This document shows, one piece after another, positions 17,030 through 25,263 of a stretch of DNA of 53,061 nucleotides. Position numbers and translations under genes: made by a program. The first letter of the stretch is position 1. Each line of letters starts with the position of its first letter. Below the pieces are notes generated by a model. That model was not told the DNA's origin. It searched no databases and saw nothing but the letters and a program-made list of their open reading frames with translations. This DNA is from Parvimonas sp035282405 (GTDB lineage: Bacteria > Bacillota > Clostridia > Tissierellales > Peptoniphilaceae): the NCBI RefSeq assembly GCF_035282405.1, contig NZ_JAYKBP010000006.1, forward strand, positions 1-53,061. The letters are read 5' to 3'.

Positions 17030-18122
17030 ATTTTTCCTTTCTCACTTTTTCCATTTCTATAACATTTATATTCCTAAAATTATTTACAAAAGATTTATCT
17101 GTAGTCGTTATAAAGACTTGATTATCCGTTAAATATTCCAAAATTTCATATCTTCTATCTTCGTCCAATTCACTAAATAAATCATCAAGTAGAATAATTG
17201 GCTTTAATCCCTTATACTCTTCAAAAATATTTTTTTGACACATTTTAATCGTAATTATAATATTTCTCTTTTGACCTTGTGAAGAAAAGCTCTTCGCATC
17301 ATTGCCATTTAGAATAAATTTAAAATTTTCCTTATGAATACCAAAGTTTGTAGTCTTATTTTCACTATCCAATTTATAGGACTTTGAAAAATTTTCTAAA
17401 ATTTCCTTTAAACATTCATTTTCAGACTTTTTATGATCCGATAAAATTGACTCATACTCAATAAAAAGAGTTTCTCCTGATAATTGTTGATGAATTGAAT
17501 TTATTTCCATATTTATCAAATCAATCAGTTTTTTCCTCTCCATACTTATTTCATAGCACAAAAGAGCAAGCTTCTTTGTAAGAGCATTCATCTCCTGCTT
17601 ATAAAAACTGGATAAATTCATTCCCTTTAAGAGTAAATTTCTTCTAAAAATTACATTTCTATATAAATTCAATTTTTGTTTATATCCTTTAGTCATCTTC
17701 ATAATAAAGCTATCAAAAAAATTTCTTCTGAAATTTGGACTTTCTGTGATTATTTTTAGCTCATCTGGGAAAAATCCAATAACATTTGAAAAGTCATAAA
17801 GCTCATTTATACTCTTAAGTTTAATATCATCAATTTTAAAAACTTTTTTCTTATCATCGGTATATAAAAAAGAAATTTTATTTTCAAATCCCTTTTCATT
17901 TACAAAAGTATCAACTTTCGTAAAACTCTCTCCAAAACTTATAAAATCTTCTTGTTTTGCCTGTCTAAAACTTGACGCAACAAGAGAAATGTAAATTGCC
18001 TCCAAAACATTCGTCTTTCCGATTCCGTTTTTTCCGACAAATACATTTATATTCTCTTTAAAATCAAAAGAAATATCTTTTAGATTTCTAAAGTTGGTCA
18101 AATGTATTTTTTCAACTATCAA
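17022..18122 (-). CDS. recF: RecF recombination mediator, SMC-like ATPase
   Basis: 366 aa. N-terminal Walker A GKNGIGKTNVLEAIY (about 30-44), the FSSQGQKRN signature segment and Walker B ILLDDLFSELD. RecF acts with RecO/RecR to load RecA at gapped DNA and stalled forks. Start is TTG at 18122 just after an AGAGGT ribosome binding site that overlaps the end of the upstream S4 gene (2-bp gap). Classic dnaA-dnaN-S4-recF-gyrB order. Confidence 0.96.
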   Translation of the reverse strand: MIVEKIHLTNFRNLKDISFDFKENINVFVGKNGIGKTNVLEAIYISLVASSFRQAKQEDFISFGESFTKVDTFVNEKGFENKISFLYTDDKKKVFKIDDIKLKSINELYDFSNVIGFFPDELKIITESPNFRRNFFDSFIMKMTKGYKQKLNLYRNVIFRRNLLLKGMNLSSFYKQEMNALTKKLALLCYEISMERKKLIDLINMEINSIHQQLSGETLFIEYESILSDHKKSENECLKEILENFSKSYKLDSENKTTNFGIHKENFKFILNGNDAKSFSSQGQKRNIIITIKMCQKNIFEEYKGLKPIILLDDLFSELDEDRRYEILEYLTDNQVFITTTDKSFVNNFRNINVIEMEKVRKEKYE

Positions 18123-18124
18123 CT

Positions 18125-18346
18125 CTACCTCTTTTTAACAATTAAACTTACTTCTTCGTCAGCCGATACCTTAACAGTCATTCCATCATAAATTTTTCTA
18201 CCACGTCTTGTTTCAACTTCTCCGTCAACAAAAACTAATCCTTCAGAAATAAAGAATTTAGCATCTGCTCCTGTTTGAACAACAGCAGCATATTTCAACA
18301 ACGAATCCAATTTTATAAATTCGGTATCAATAATAATTTCTTCCAT
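18125..18346 (-). CDS. S4-domain RNA-binding protein (YaaA/RlbA-like)
   Basis: 73 aa. Small S4 RNA-binding domain: IKLDSLLKYAAVVQTGADAK, then FVDGEVETRRGRKI, typical of the YaaA family lying between dnaN and recF in Firmicutes. Probable role in ribosome or RNA metabolism; its precise target is not established to my knowledge. Nine bp after dnaN and 2 bp before recF. Confidence 0.93.
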   Translation of the reverse strand: MEEIIIDTEFIKLDSLLKYAAVVQTGADAKFFISEGLVFVDGEVETRRGRKIYDGMTVKVSADEEVSLIVKKR

Positions 18347-18355
18347 TTTAAACTC

Positions 18356-19462
18356 CTAATATTGAGAATCTTGCAACAAAACTGGTAAAACTAAATAAGT
18401 ATAATCTATATTTTCATCTTCTGGTCTTATGATACAAGCTCCTGCTCTACCATTAAATGTAATTTCAACAAAATCCTGTTCTATTGTCTTTAATCCCTCT
18501 AAAACATATTTTGAATTAAATGCAATCTTTAAATTATCTCCCTCTTTTTTGATGTCAATTATATCTTTTAAATCTCCAATTTCAGATGAACCCTCAACCA
18601 AAATACTAGTATCATCTATTGTAAAAGTAACTAAATCTCCTTTTTCAGCTTTATAGATAATATTTGCTCTTTCAATCGCATTTATTAAATCACGTCTTGA
18701 AACAATAACTTTTGTCTTGTGTTCATAAGAGAATAGTGCCTTATAATTCAAATACTCTCCGTCAATTACTCTTGTTGAAAAGATTGTATTTTCAAAAGTG
18801 AAAATCGCACTTCCTCTTACAAGTGAAACTCCAACAACATATCCCTCAGGAACAATTTTTGAAATCTCGTTTAAAGCTCTCGGTGGAATTATAACTTTTT
18901 TCTCAATATCTTCCTCTATTTTAAAACTTCTCTTTGCAATTCTATGTCCATCAAGTGCGACAAAATCTACATTTTTATTTTCAATTTCAACATCAACACC
19001 ATTTAAAACTATTCTATAATCATCAATAGCTGCTGCAAAAATTGTTTGTTTAGTCGCAACTTTAAGTAAATTTTCTTGAACATAAAAATCCACTTTATTT
19101 TCAAAAGTTGGAAATTCAGGATATGAGTAAATATCCATTGCAATTATATTGAATTTTGCATTTTCACTTTGAATAAATACTTTTTCTCTATCAACTTTTA
19201 TATATACCTCATCATTTGGTAATTTTCTTACTATATTAGAAATCATTGATGCATTAAGTAAAACTTCGCCTTCTTTTTCAATCTTACATTCAGTTGTAGT
19301 TTCAATTGCAAGTTCCAAATCAGTTGACTTTAAAGTTAATTTATTATCCTTTGCAATAAATAAAATTCCTTCTAGTATTGAAGTATTATTTTTTAAACTT
19401 ATAGCCCTTAAAGATATATTTATCAAACTTAAAAGTTCATTTTGCATTATCTTTATTTCCAT
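18356..19462 (-). CDS. dnaN: DNA polymerase III beta subunit (sliding clamp)
   Basis: 368 aa, three repeated clamp domains, e.g. LEGILFIAKDNKLTLKSTDLE in the first and FNSKYVLEGLKTI in the third. Forms the ring that tethers the replicative polymerase to DNA. Start ATG with AGGAGAAAATT upstream. The C-terminus extends past the usual ILPVR-type end (LVLPVLLQDSQY), a small oddity. Separated from dnaA by 275 bp carrying DnaA-box-like sequences. Confidence 0.97.
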   Translation of the reverse strand: MEIKIMQNELLSLINISLRAISLKNNTSILEGILFIAKDNKLTLKSTDLELAIETTTECKIEKEGEVLLNASMISNIVRKLPNDEVYIKVDREKVFIQSENAKFNIIAMDIYSYPEFPTFENKVDFYVQENLLKVATKQTIFAAAIDDYRIVLNGVDVEIENKNVDFVALDGHRIAKRSFKIEEDIEKKVIIPPRALNEISKIVPEGYVVGVSLVRGSAIFTFENTIFSTRVIDGEYLNYKALFSYEHKTKVIVSRRDLINAIERANIIYKAEKGDLVTFTIDDTSILVEGSSEIGDLKDIIDIKKEGDNLKIAFNSKYVLEGLKTIEQDFVEITFNGRAGACIIRPEDENIDYTYLVLPVLLQDSQY

Positions 19463-19523
19463 AATTTTCTCCTTTTTTTCACATATAAAAAATATATAAT
19501 TTAGTAGTAATAGTAGTAGGGGC

Positions 19524-19682
19524 TGTGGATATCTTAAACAACCCTTTTAAATGTTGAAATAACAACAATTTCTAACTGTATAACTACTGTATAAATCACA
19601 AAATAATCCTAGACTTATAAACATATTAACAATAAAAAAATTATAAAAAGTTATCAACAACTTATCAACAGGCTTATGAACA
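19524..19682. promoter_or_regulatory. DnaA-box cluster between dnaA and dnaN
   Basis: TTATCAACA at 19651-19659 and 19662-19670, TTATGAACA at 19674-19682 (spacing 11 and 12 bp, so on one helical face), and TGTGGATAT at 19524-19532. With the cluster upstream of dnaA this gives a bipartite arrangement like the B. subtilis origin. A TTAATATTAC hairpin (19716-19741) overlaps the dnaA stop codon. Boxes deviate from TTATCCACA, so affinity is uncertain. Confidence 0.6.
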
Positions 19683-19737
19683 GTATAAGTTGAATAACTA
19701 AAAATTTCTTTAAAATTAATATTACATTTTTGTAATA

Positions 19738-21153
19738 TTAATCTTCCAACATTTTTTTTATGTTTTCTATATCCTGCTTTACAGATTCTGTCGTCTTTAT
19801 CTTTTCGTCAATCTTTTTAACTCCATGCATTATAGTAGTATGATCTTTTTCAAAAGCTGAACCTATATTTCCCAAAGCACAGTCTAACATATTTCTACAA
19901 AGATACATTGCAACCTGTCTTGGATAAGCAATTGAATTGGCTCTATTCTTTGAACTTAAATCAGAAACTTCTATTTTAAAATACTGACTTACAGTTTCCT
20001 TTATTACATCAATGTCCAATTCTCTTCTATTAAGTTCATTAAGTTTTTGGGATAAAATTCCCTTTACATAATCAACAGTCATTGGAGCATCTTGTTTTAA
20101 TTTATAATGAGCCAAAACATTAATTAAAGCTCCTTCGAGCTCTCTTATATTATTCTTAATATTCATTGCAATAAATTCTAGAACTTCATTTGAAAGAGCT
20201 ATCGGCTCATATTTTACCTTATCTTGTAAAATAGCCATTCTCGTTTCAAAATCAGGTGGTTGAATATCAACAGTTAAACCCATATTAAATCTACTCTTAA
20301 GTCTGTCCTCAAGATTTTTAATCTCCTTTGGTGGCCTATCTGATGAAATTATAATTTGCTTATTTCTACTGTATAATTCATTAAAAGTATGGAAAAATTC
20401 CTCTTGAGTTGCAGTCTTTCCTGCAATAAATTGAATATCATCTATAAGCAAAACATCCACATTTCTATATTTTTTTCTAAATTCGGATTCTGAATTTTGA
20501 TTTTTATCCCTAATTGAGTCAATCAAGTCAATTGTAAATTTCTCACTACTCAAATACAGTACTTTACAATCAAAATTCTTATGAATTTCATAGCCAATAG
20601 CTTTCATAAGATGAGTCTTTCCAAGCCCTGAATTTCCATAAATAAAAAGTGGATTGTAAGTACCAGCAGGATTTTTGGCAACTGCTTCAGCTGCAGCCAT
20701 TGCAAATTCATTATTCTTACCCTTTATGAAATTGTCAAAAGTAAATCTATCTGAAAAAGTTAAGGAATTGTTTGAAGAAGAAATTTTCTTTAGTTTTCCT
20801 TTTTTCGTAGCTTTTTCACCAGATTTTGAAAAGAAAGAAGTTTGACCTCCTAAATTTTTAATCGCTTCCAAATAAAGTTCGTCAGTAGCAACAACAGGTA
20901 AAAGTTCAGATTTTTCTTTAATCAGAGGAAAAAGCTGATTATTTATCGCTTCTTCAATATAATCTTTAAAATGTCCATTTATAAAAGTTTTAATATAATT
21001 CGACTGACAAAGTACCATTAATTTATGATTCTCATAACAAATCGGCTTTAAAACTTCAATCCAAGTCGCAAAACGACTCTCTCCGAGTTTGCCTTTTAAC
21101 TCATTGCAAACTTCAAGCCATAAGCTGTCAACCATTATTTCGTTCTCAAACAT
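19738..21153 (-). CDS. dnaA: Chromosomal replication initiator DnaA
   Basis: 471 aa. Domain I (1-85), a Lys/Ser-rich linker (about 105-130), AAA+ domain III with Walker A GNSGLGKTH (173-181) and Walker B VLLIDDIQF, and C-terminal DNA-binding domain IV with the DnaA signature around GNIGSAFEKDHTTIMHGV. It binds the TTATCCACA boxes on both sides of its own gene and opens oriC. GGGGAG precedes the ATG. The boxes in its promoter region suggest autoregulation. Confidence 0.98.
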   Translation of the reverse strand: MFENEIMVDSLWLEVCNELKGKLGESRFATWIEVLKPICYENHKLMVLCQSNYIKTFINGHFKDYIEEAINNQLFPLIKEKSELLPVVATDELYLEAIKNLGGQTSFFSKSGEKATKKGKLKKISSSNNSLTFSDRFTFDNFIKGKNNEFAMAAAEAVAKNPAGTYNPLFIYGNSGLGKTHLMKAIGYEIHKNFDCKVLYLSSEKFTIDLIDSIRDKNQNSESEFRKKYRNVDVLLIDDIQFIAGKTATQEEFFHTFNELYSRNKQIIISSDRPPKEIKNLEDRLKSRFNMGLTVDIQPPDFETRMAILQDKVKYEPIALSNEVLEFIAMNIKNNIRELEGALINVLAHYKLKQDAPMTVDYVKGILSQKLNELNRRELDIDVIKETVSQYFKIEVSDLSSKNRANSIAYPRQVAMYLCRNMLDCALGNIGSAFEKDHTTIMHGVKKIDEKIKTTESVKQDIENIKKMLED

Positions 21154-21173
21154 AAACTACTCCCCATACAAAG

Positions 21174-21402
21174 TTATCAACATATTTATCCACAGTGGAC
21201 AAAATTTTAAAAAGATTAAAATTTAAACATTTTTAGAGTTAATAATAAAAAACATTTAAACAAATTAAAAAGTTATCCACATTTCTTAAAAACTTATATT
21301 GTTTATAAAATAAATTGCATTTTTTCAAATTTTTTTAAATCTAAAAATTATAATCAGAAATTAATAAACAACTTATCAACAAATTCATTCTACTTATCCA
21401 CA
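21174..21402. other. oriC: DnaA-box cluster upstream of dnaA
   Basis: Perfect TTATCCACA at 21186-21194, 21273-21281 and 21394-21402; TTATCAACA at 21174-21182 and 21373-21381. All point the same way. Beyond 21403 the sequence to about 21600 is extremely AT-rich and is the likely unwinding region. Genes run away from this point on both sides (dnaA to gyrA leftward, rpmH to mnmE rightward), as expected for a bidirectional origin. Confidence 0.9.
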
Positions 21403-21598
21403 TATTACATTTTTGTAAAAAATAATTTGTAGATAATTTTCTAAAAAAATTTTTATATATAGAAAGATTTTAAACATCTTTTCACAGTTAAATTATACCA
21501 AAAATCCAAAAAAAACTCAAATTTATTGTATTTGATACATAAATAGAAAAATTATAAAAAATAGAGGCAAAAATATCATATTAAATAATTTTTTTGCA

Positions 21599-21631
21599 CA
21601 AAAAAATCCACTTGCAAAATGCAAATGGATT
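21599..21631 (-). terminator. Terminator of the origin-proximal ABC gene
   Basis: AATCCACTTGC (21605-21615) pairs with GCAAATGGATT (21621-21631) with one mismatch, loop AAAAT; the minus strand continues with seven T. Eleven bases past the ABC gene stop. It insulates oriC from that gene. Confidence 0.75.
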
Positions 21632-21642
21632 AATTTTTAATT

Positions 21643-23190
21643 TTATATTAAAATTTCTTTATTACAAATATTATCTACAATATCATCATGAGAGATAATA
21701 AAAATAATTTTATCTTTTGAAATTTCTTTTATTCTGTTATAAATTTCAACAGAACTTTCTTTATCAATGCTTGAAGTAATTTCATCCAATAAAAGTATAT
21801 CAACATCAGAATTAATTGCTCTTGCTAAAGCGATTTTTTGTTTTTCTCCACCTGATAAATCAGCTCCTAAGTTAAAAATATCAGAGTTCAAATCTTTAGA
21901 TGAGAAGATAGTATTTAAAAGAGGATCTTGTTTTAAACTGTCAATTTTATCTTTATAATCTTCAATTCCGAAAAATAAATTATCCTCTAATGAGCCTTGA
22001 AATACATAAGCATCCTGTCCCATATATTCAATTCTATTCCTTAGAGCTAATAAATTGTATGAGTTTATTTCTTTTCCATTTATAAAAATTCCTTCATTTT
22101 CTCTAAAGCCAATAATTGATTTTAAGAATGTACTCTTTCCTCTACCGGAATCGCCCTTTATTCTAATTATATCTCCTTTTGAAAATTCCCCAACAATGTT
22201 TACATCAATACTATGTGTAGGAAGCTTTAATTTTGAAATATTAAAGGAAATATTTTTTATCTCTTCAAGATTATTTCCGTTATAAATTTCACTCATATTT
22301 TCTAAATTTTCCTTAAATTCTTTAGCTATTGTGAAATTTCTTTTATTTAGTTTTGAACCGACAAGAGAACTTAATGTATTAAAAAATGTTGGAATTAAAA
22401 TCATAAGAATCATCAATGAAAAATAATCATGTCCAACAAAGGCAAAATTATAAACCCCATAAGTTAAAATAACAGTTTGAAAAATTGAATTAATACTGTG
22501 AATTAAGGTAGAAGTACTTACAGAATACATATTTACATCAGACATTGAGTTGTAAATAGTATCTACTGTATCACTTAAATAATTTTTAATAATATCAGGA
22601 TTGGATTTTTGTTTTATATATTCAGTATTTGAAATGACGGATAAAACTTTTTGCCAGCCGGTAGTAACCTGTAATTCCATATTTCTAGACTTTCCCAATA
22701 GCACTTTATTTATCTTTGCAAAGCCTAAAATATTTATAGGAATGACTACTAAACAAGCGAAAAATATGTATTTATTAATAATTAAAATCCAAATAGAAAC
22801 AACGACCATAACAAGTGAATTTGTTATTAATTTGATATTATCCCCTGTGATAAAGAGATAAATATTGTTAACACTCATTATTGTCTTATCCAAAATTTTC
22901 ATTATTCCTTCGGAAATTATGTAATCATATTTTAAAGTTAAAATATCTTTTAGATAGTCGAAAAAATTCTCTCTATTTAATTTTCTTGAATAATGTTCTT
23001 TTATTACAATGAATAAAATATTTATTAGCATAAAAACAGCCATAATTATAGATAAAAGTAAAATTCTATAGATAGTAATTCCCTCTACACTTTTACTCCA
23101 AATTTGAACCATAATTGGTGCAATTAGGCTAAATACAACTGAAACTAATGACAAAATTATCATTATTACTAAAAAACATAAATAACTCAA
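21643..23190 (-). CDS. ABC exporter, fused permease-ATPase
   Basis: 515 aa. About six membrane segments in the first 290 residues, then an ATPase domain with Walker A GDSGRGKST, signature LSGGEKQKIALARA, Walker B ILLLDEITSSID and H-loop IISHDD. TTG start with GGGAGG upstream. Somewhat short for the family and without a peptidase domain. Lies between dnaA and rpmH, which are normally adjacent. A predicted 31-residue membrane peptide ends 38 bp upstream on the same strand, so peptide or bacteriocin-type export or immunity is possible. That is inference; the substrate is unknown. Confidence 0.82.
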   Translation of the reverse strand: MSYLCFLVIMIILSLVSVVFSLIAPIMVQIWSKSVEGITIYRILLLSIIMAVFMLINILFIVIKEHYSRKLNRENFFDYLKDILTLKYDYIISEGIMKILDKTIMSVNNIYLFITGDNIKLITNSLVMVVVSIWILIINKYIFFACLVVIPINILGFAKINKVLLGKSRNMELQVTTGWQKVLSVISNTEYIKQKSNPDIIKNYLSDTVDTIYNSMSDVNMYSVSTSTLIHSINSIFQTVILTYGVYNFAFVGHDYFSLMILMILIPTFFNTLSSLVGSKLNKRNFTIAKEFKENLENMSEIYNGNNLEEIKNISFNISKLKLPTHSIDVNIVGEFSKGDIIRIKGDSGRGKSTFLKSIIGFRENEGIFINGKEINSYNLLALRNRIEYMGQDAYVFQGSLEDNLFFGIEDYKDKIDSLKQDPLLNTIFSSKDLNSDIFNLGADLSGGEKQKIALARAINSDVDILLLDEITSSIDKESSVEIYNRIKEISKDKIIFIISHDDIVDNICNKEILI

Positions 23191-23228
23191 AACAAAATCC
23201 TCCCTATTTATAAAAATTATTTTGAATA

Positions 23229-23324
23229 TTATTGCATTATATGTAAACTATAAAATACAGTCAAAAATATAAAAAGAAAAAAGAGTATTCTTATTAATTT
23301 TCTAAATGTATAATTATTTTTCAT
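23229..23324 (-). CDS. Putative 31-residue membrane peptide
   Basis: Starts at an ATG preceded by a strong GGAGG (about seven bases upstream). The peptide has a basic N-terminus (MKNNYTFRKLIR) followed by a strongly hydrophobic stretch (ILFFLFIFLTVFYSL) and a short tail (HIMQ), so it is a single membrane span or uncleaved signal-like peptide. It ends 38 bp before the ABC exporter on the same strand. It could be a small membrane partner of the transporter, a peptide substrate, or a chance frame in AT-rich DNA. The good ribosome binding site and the location favour a real gene. I do not recognise it. Confidence 0.45.
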   Translation of the reverse strand: MKNNYTFRKLIRILFFLFIFLTVFYSLHIMQ

Positions 23325-23399
23325 TTTTTTCCTCCAAAAACTTTGTAAATATAATCTTTTATTTTCAATAAATTCTAATATCACTTTAATCTAATGGTA

Positions 23400-23495
23400 T
23401 TATTTTTTTATTGAAATATAATAAGTAACTGATACTATCCGTTCGCCTATGTTTATATCAATCCTTGGATGACTTTCTTTAAAATTTTTTTCCAT
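23400..23495 (-). CDS. Short ORF of 31 residues, uncertain
   Basis: Reads MEKNFKESHPRIDINIGERI followed by VSVTYYISIKK. A GGTGG lies upstream of the ATG. The IGERIVSVTYY pattern is faintly like small transposon-encoded proteins (TnpW type) of clostridial conjugative elements, but that is a weak resemblance. Lies between the GNAT gene and the ABC gene, and may be a decayed remnant of an accessory insertion. Confidence 0.25.
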   Translation of the reverse strand: MEKNFKESHPRIDINIGERIVSVTYYISIKK

Positions 23496-23522
23496 TTAAG
23501 TTACCACCATTTAATCATCTCT

Positions 23523-23621
23523 CTATTTCTTTGACTTATCCTCCAAACTCTTAATACCTGTATTGTTCAGCTTTTCAATTGACAGCAGCTGAGTTCTAGC
23601 AAGTTTTCTAAGTTCTATCAT
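23523..23621 (-). CDS. Short ORF of 32 residues, possible remnant
   Basis: Reads MIELRKLARTQLLSIEKLNN then TGIKSLEDKSKK. The same strand upstream in another frame reads VANSQGNTRVLELISKFKIK, which looks like protein-coding sequence and hints at a frameshifted older gene covering about 23520-23690. No family recognised. Treat as probable debris rather than an active gene. Confidence 0.2.
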   Translation of the reverse strand: MIELRKLARTQLLSIEKLNNTGIKSLEDKSKK

Positions 23622-23722
23622 TCTTTCTTTTTGATTTTAAATTTTGATATAAGCTCTAAAACTCTTGTATTACCTTGACTATTTGCCACTGTGATTATTA
23701 TGAAACGAAACCCAAAATTTTT

Positions 23723-24268
23723 TTAAATACCTTTTATCATTTTTATATTGTTGTATCGTGTTCCATCCTTCAAAATGAAGGCATTAGGAGTTTCTCCAAC
23801 TTGTATGAATCCAATTTTCTCATAAAGAGCCCTTCCTCTTTCATTACCTGAGAAATAATCCAGTTCAATTTGGGAAAGATTCCATTCCTTAGCTTGCTTT
23901 TCAAGACAAATAAGCAACTTCTTTCCTATTCCTAAGTTCCAGAATTCTTTCAGCACAGAAACAGCAACATTCCCTCGATGGCACATTTTCTTTTTTGTCA
24001 GTCTTGTAATCATGCCATTTGCAATTAGTCTTCTATCCATTTCGACAACAAGCATAAGTGTATTATCAGATTCATTAAAGCCTTTTATCATTTTTGCTTC
24101 CTCTTCTGCAGACATAGTTATTTCTTCTGGATAAGAATACAAGAAATCAGATTCTCCCATAACAGTCTTCAAATATTCAACAGTTTCTGCAGCATCCTTT
24201 ACTTGAATCTCTCTAATTTCACAGATTCTCCCATCTTTTAGTTCAAATTTTTCTGGTGTGTATTTCAT
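23723..24268 (-). CDS. GNAT-family N-acetyltransferase
   Basis: 181 aa. GNAT fold with the acetyl-CoA-binding core: VAVSVLKEFWNLGIGKKLLI (motif A, Q/RxxGxG/A-like NLGIGKKL) and the C-terminal NERGRALYEKIGFIQVGE typical of RimI-like enzymes. Would transfer an acetyl group from acetyl-CoA to an amine; substrate unknown. Minus strand, part of the insert between oriC and rpmH; a gap of about 100 bp of apparent gene debris separates it from the next short ORF. Confidence 0.85.
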   Translation of the reverse strand: MKYTPEKFELKDGRICEIREIQVKDAAETVEYLKTVMGESDFLYSYPEEITMSAEEEAKMIKGFNESDNTLMLVVEMDRRLIANGMITRLTKKKMCHRGNVAVSVLKEFWNLGIGKKLLICLEKQAKEWNLSQIELDYFSGNERGRALYEKIGFIQVGETPNAFILKDGTRYNNIKMIKGI

Positions 24269-24406
24269 ATTTATCCCTCACATAAATCCCAATATAACTT
24301 TAACTTAATGATATCATCTTTTTTGTTGAATGTAAATACTTGTATTCTGAATTAAAAATTTTGTTCCATATCGGTGTAAAAATTTGTAATTTTTTTATAT
24401 TTTTAC

Positions 24407-24436
24407 TTGACAATTATACTTAAAATAGCTTATAAT
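24407..24436 (+). promoter_or_regulatory. Promoter of rpmH
   Basis: Consensus TTGACA (24407-24412), 18-bp spacer, TATAAT (24431-24436). Leads into rpmH with GGAGGTG at 24481. A strong housekeeping promoter is expected for a ribosomal protein. Nothing else is seen between 24269 and 24498. Confidence 0.85.
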
Positions 24437-24498
24437 CTATGGTAGTGTTTTATTAAATAACCTAAAGGTGATTATAATAAGGAGGTGTCATCTATATT

Positions 24499-24633
24499 AT
24501 GAAAAGAACTTATCAACCGAATAGAAGAAAAAGAAGTAAAATTCATGGTTTTAGAAAGAGAATGAGTACAAAAGCAGGTAGAGCTGTATTAAAGAGAAGA
24601 AGACTTAAAAATAGAAAAGTTTTATCAGCATAG
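24499..24633 (+). CDS. rpmH: 50S ribosomal protein L34
   Basis: 44 aa, the usual length, and very basic: MKRTYQPNRRKRSKIHGFRK then RMSTKAGRAVLKRRRLKNRK. Component of the large ribosomal subunit near the exit tunnel. GGAGGTG lies 12 bases upstream of the ATG. First gene of the rpmH-rnpA-yidD-yidC-jag block; separated from dnaA by an insertion rather than adjacent to it. Confidence 0.97.
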   Translation: MKRTYQPNRRKRSKIHGFRKRMSTKAGRAVLKRRRLKNRKVLSA

Positions 24634-24655
24634 GCCAACATTAGTGTGGCCTTTT
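24633..24655 (+). terminator. Hairpin with T run between rpmH and rnpA
   Basis: GGCC-A-ACA (24633-24640) pairs with TGTGGCC (24645-24651) with one bulge, followed by TTTT. Overlaps the rpmH stop. It probably terminates partially, giving more L34 message than RnpA message. Confidence 0.65.
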
Positions 24656-24703
24656 CTAAAATTCAGCTTTTTGCTTTGTGTTTGAAGCATGGAAAGATGA
24701 TAT

Positions 24704-25045
24704 ATGAATAAGGAAATTAGATTAAGAAAAAATAGAGAGTTTCAAACTGTTTACAGGCGTGGAAAAAATTTTTGGAATAAAGATTTTACCATTTTTATCC
24801 GACCGACAAATAGAAAAAAAGTTAAGTTCGGTGTTTCCGTTACTAAAAAGTTTGGAAAAGCAAATAAACGTAATTTGATTAAGAGAAGAATAAAAGAGAT
24901 AATAAGACTTAATGTTTGTGATTTAGGATTAGGTTATGAAATGGTAATTTTACCGAGAAAAAACACTTTAGAAATTGATTACATTGAACTTGAGAGGTCT
25001 TTATTAAGACTTATTAATTTTGCTTTAAAGAAGGTTTTAAATTGA
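24704..25045 (+). CDS. rnpA: Ribonuclease P protein component
   Basis: 113 aa, basic. Carries the central RNR-type signature FGKANKRNLIKRRIKEIIR and the N-terminal RLRKNREFQTVYRRGK. Binds the RNase P RNA and helps 5' processing of pre-tRNA. Next to rpmH as in most bacteria. Its stop overlaps the TTG start of yidD. Confidence 0.96.
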   Translation: MNKEIRLRKNREFQTVYRRGKNFWNKDFTIFIRPTNRKKVKFGVSVTKKFGKANKRNLIKRRIKEIIRLNVCDLGLGYEMVILPRKNTLEIDYIELERSLLRLINFALKKVLN

Positions 25046-25254
25046 GAAGATTGATGATTTTATTGATTAAATTATATAGAAAATATATTTCAGGTCTTTA
25101 TGGACATGGAAAATGTAAATTTACTCCGACTTGTTCGGAATATGCTATTTTAGCATATCAGAAATACAATTTTTTTAAAGCAACTTTTTTAGTTATTTGG
25201 AGAATTTTAAGATGTAATCCTTTTGGAAAAGGTGGTTATGATCCACTAAAATAG
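25042..25254 (+). CDS. yidD: Membrane protein insertion efficiency factor YidD
   Basis: 70 aa. Typical small YidD: amphipathic N-terminus (LLIKLYRKYISG), then CKFTPTCSEYA and the C-terminal CNPFGKGGYDP; both conserved cysteine positions are present. Assists YidC-dependent membrane insertion. The TTG at 25042 overlaps the rnpA stop by 4 bp and gives the normal family length; an ATG four codons on is a possible alternative. Confidence 0.94.
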   Translation: MRRLMILLIKLYRKYISGLYGHGKCKFTPTCSEYAILAYQKYNFFKATFLVIWRILRCNPFGKGGYDPLK

Positions 25255-25263
25255 GAGGAATAA

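Noticed and set aside
21420..21470. DnaA-trio motif beside the origin boxes
   Set aside because: The AT-rich stretch contains a TAGATAA-like run, but too few trinucleotides fit the pattern to claim it.
23400..23621. Active transposon genes between GNAT and ABC genes
   Set aside because: Only two frames of about 31 residues with weak resemblance to transposon-encoded small proteins; no recombinase, relaxase or terminal repeats found.
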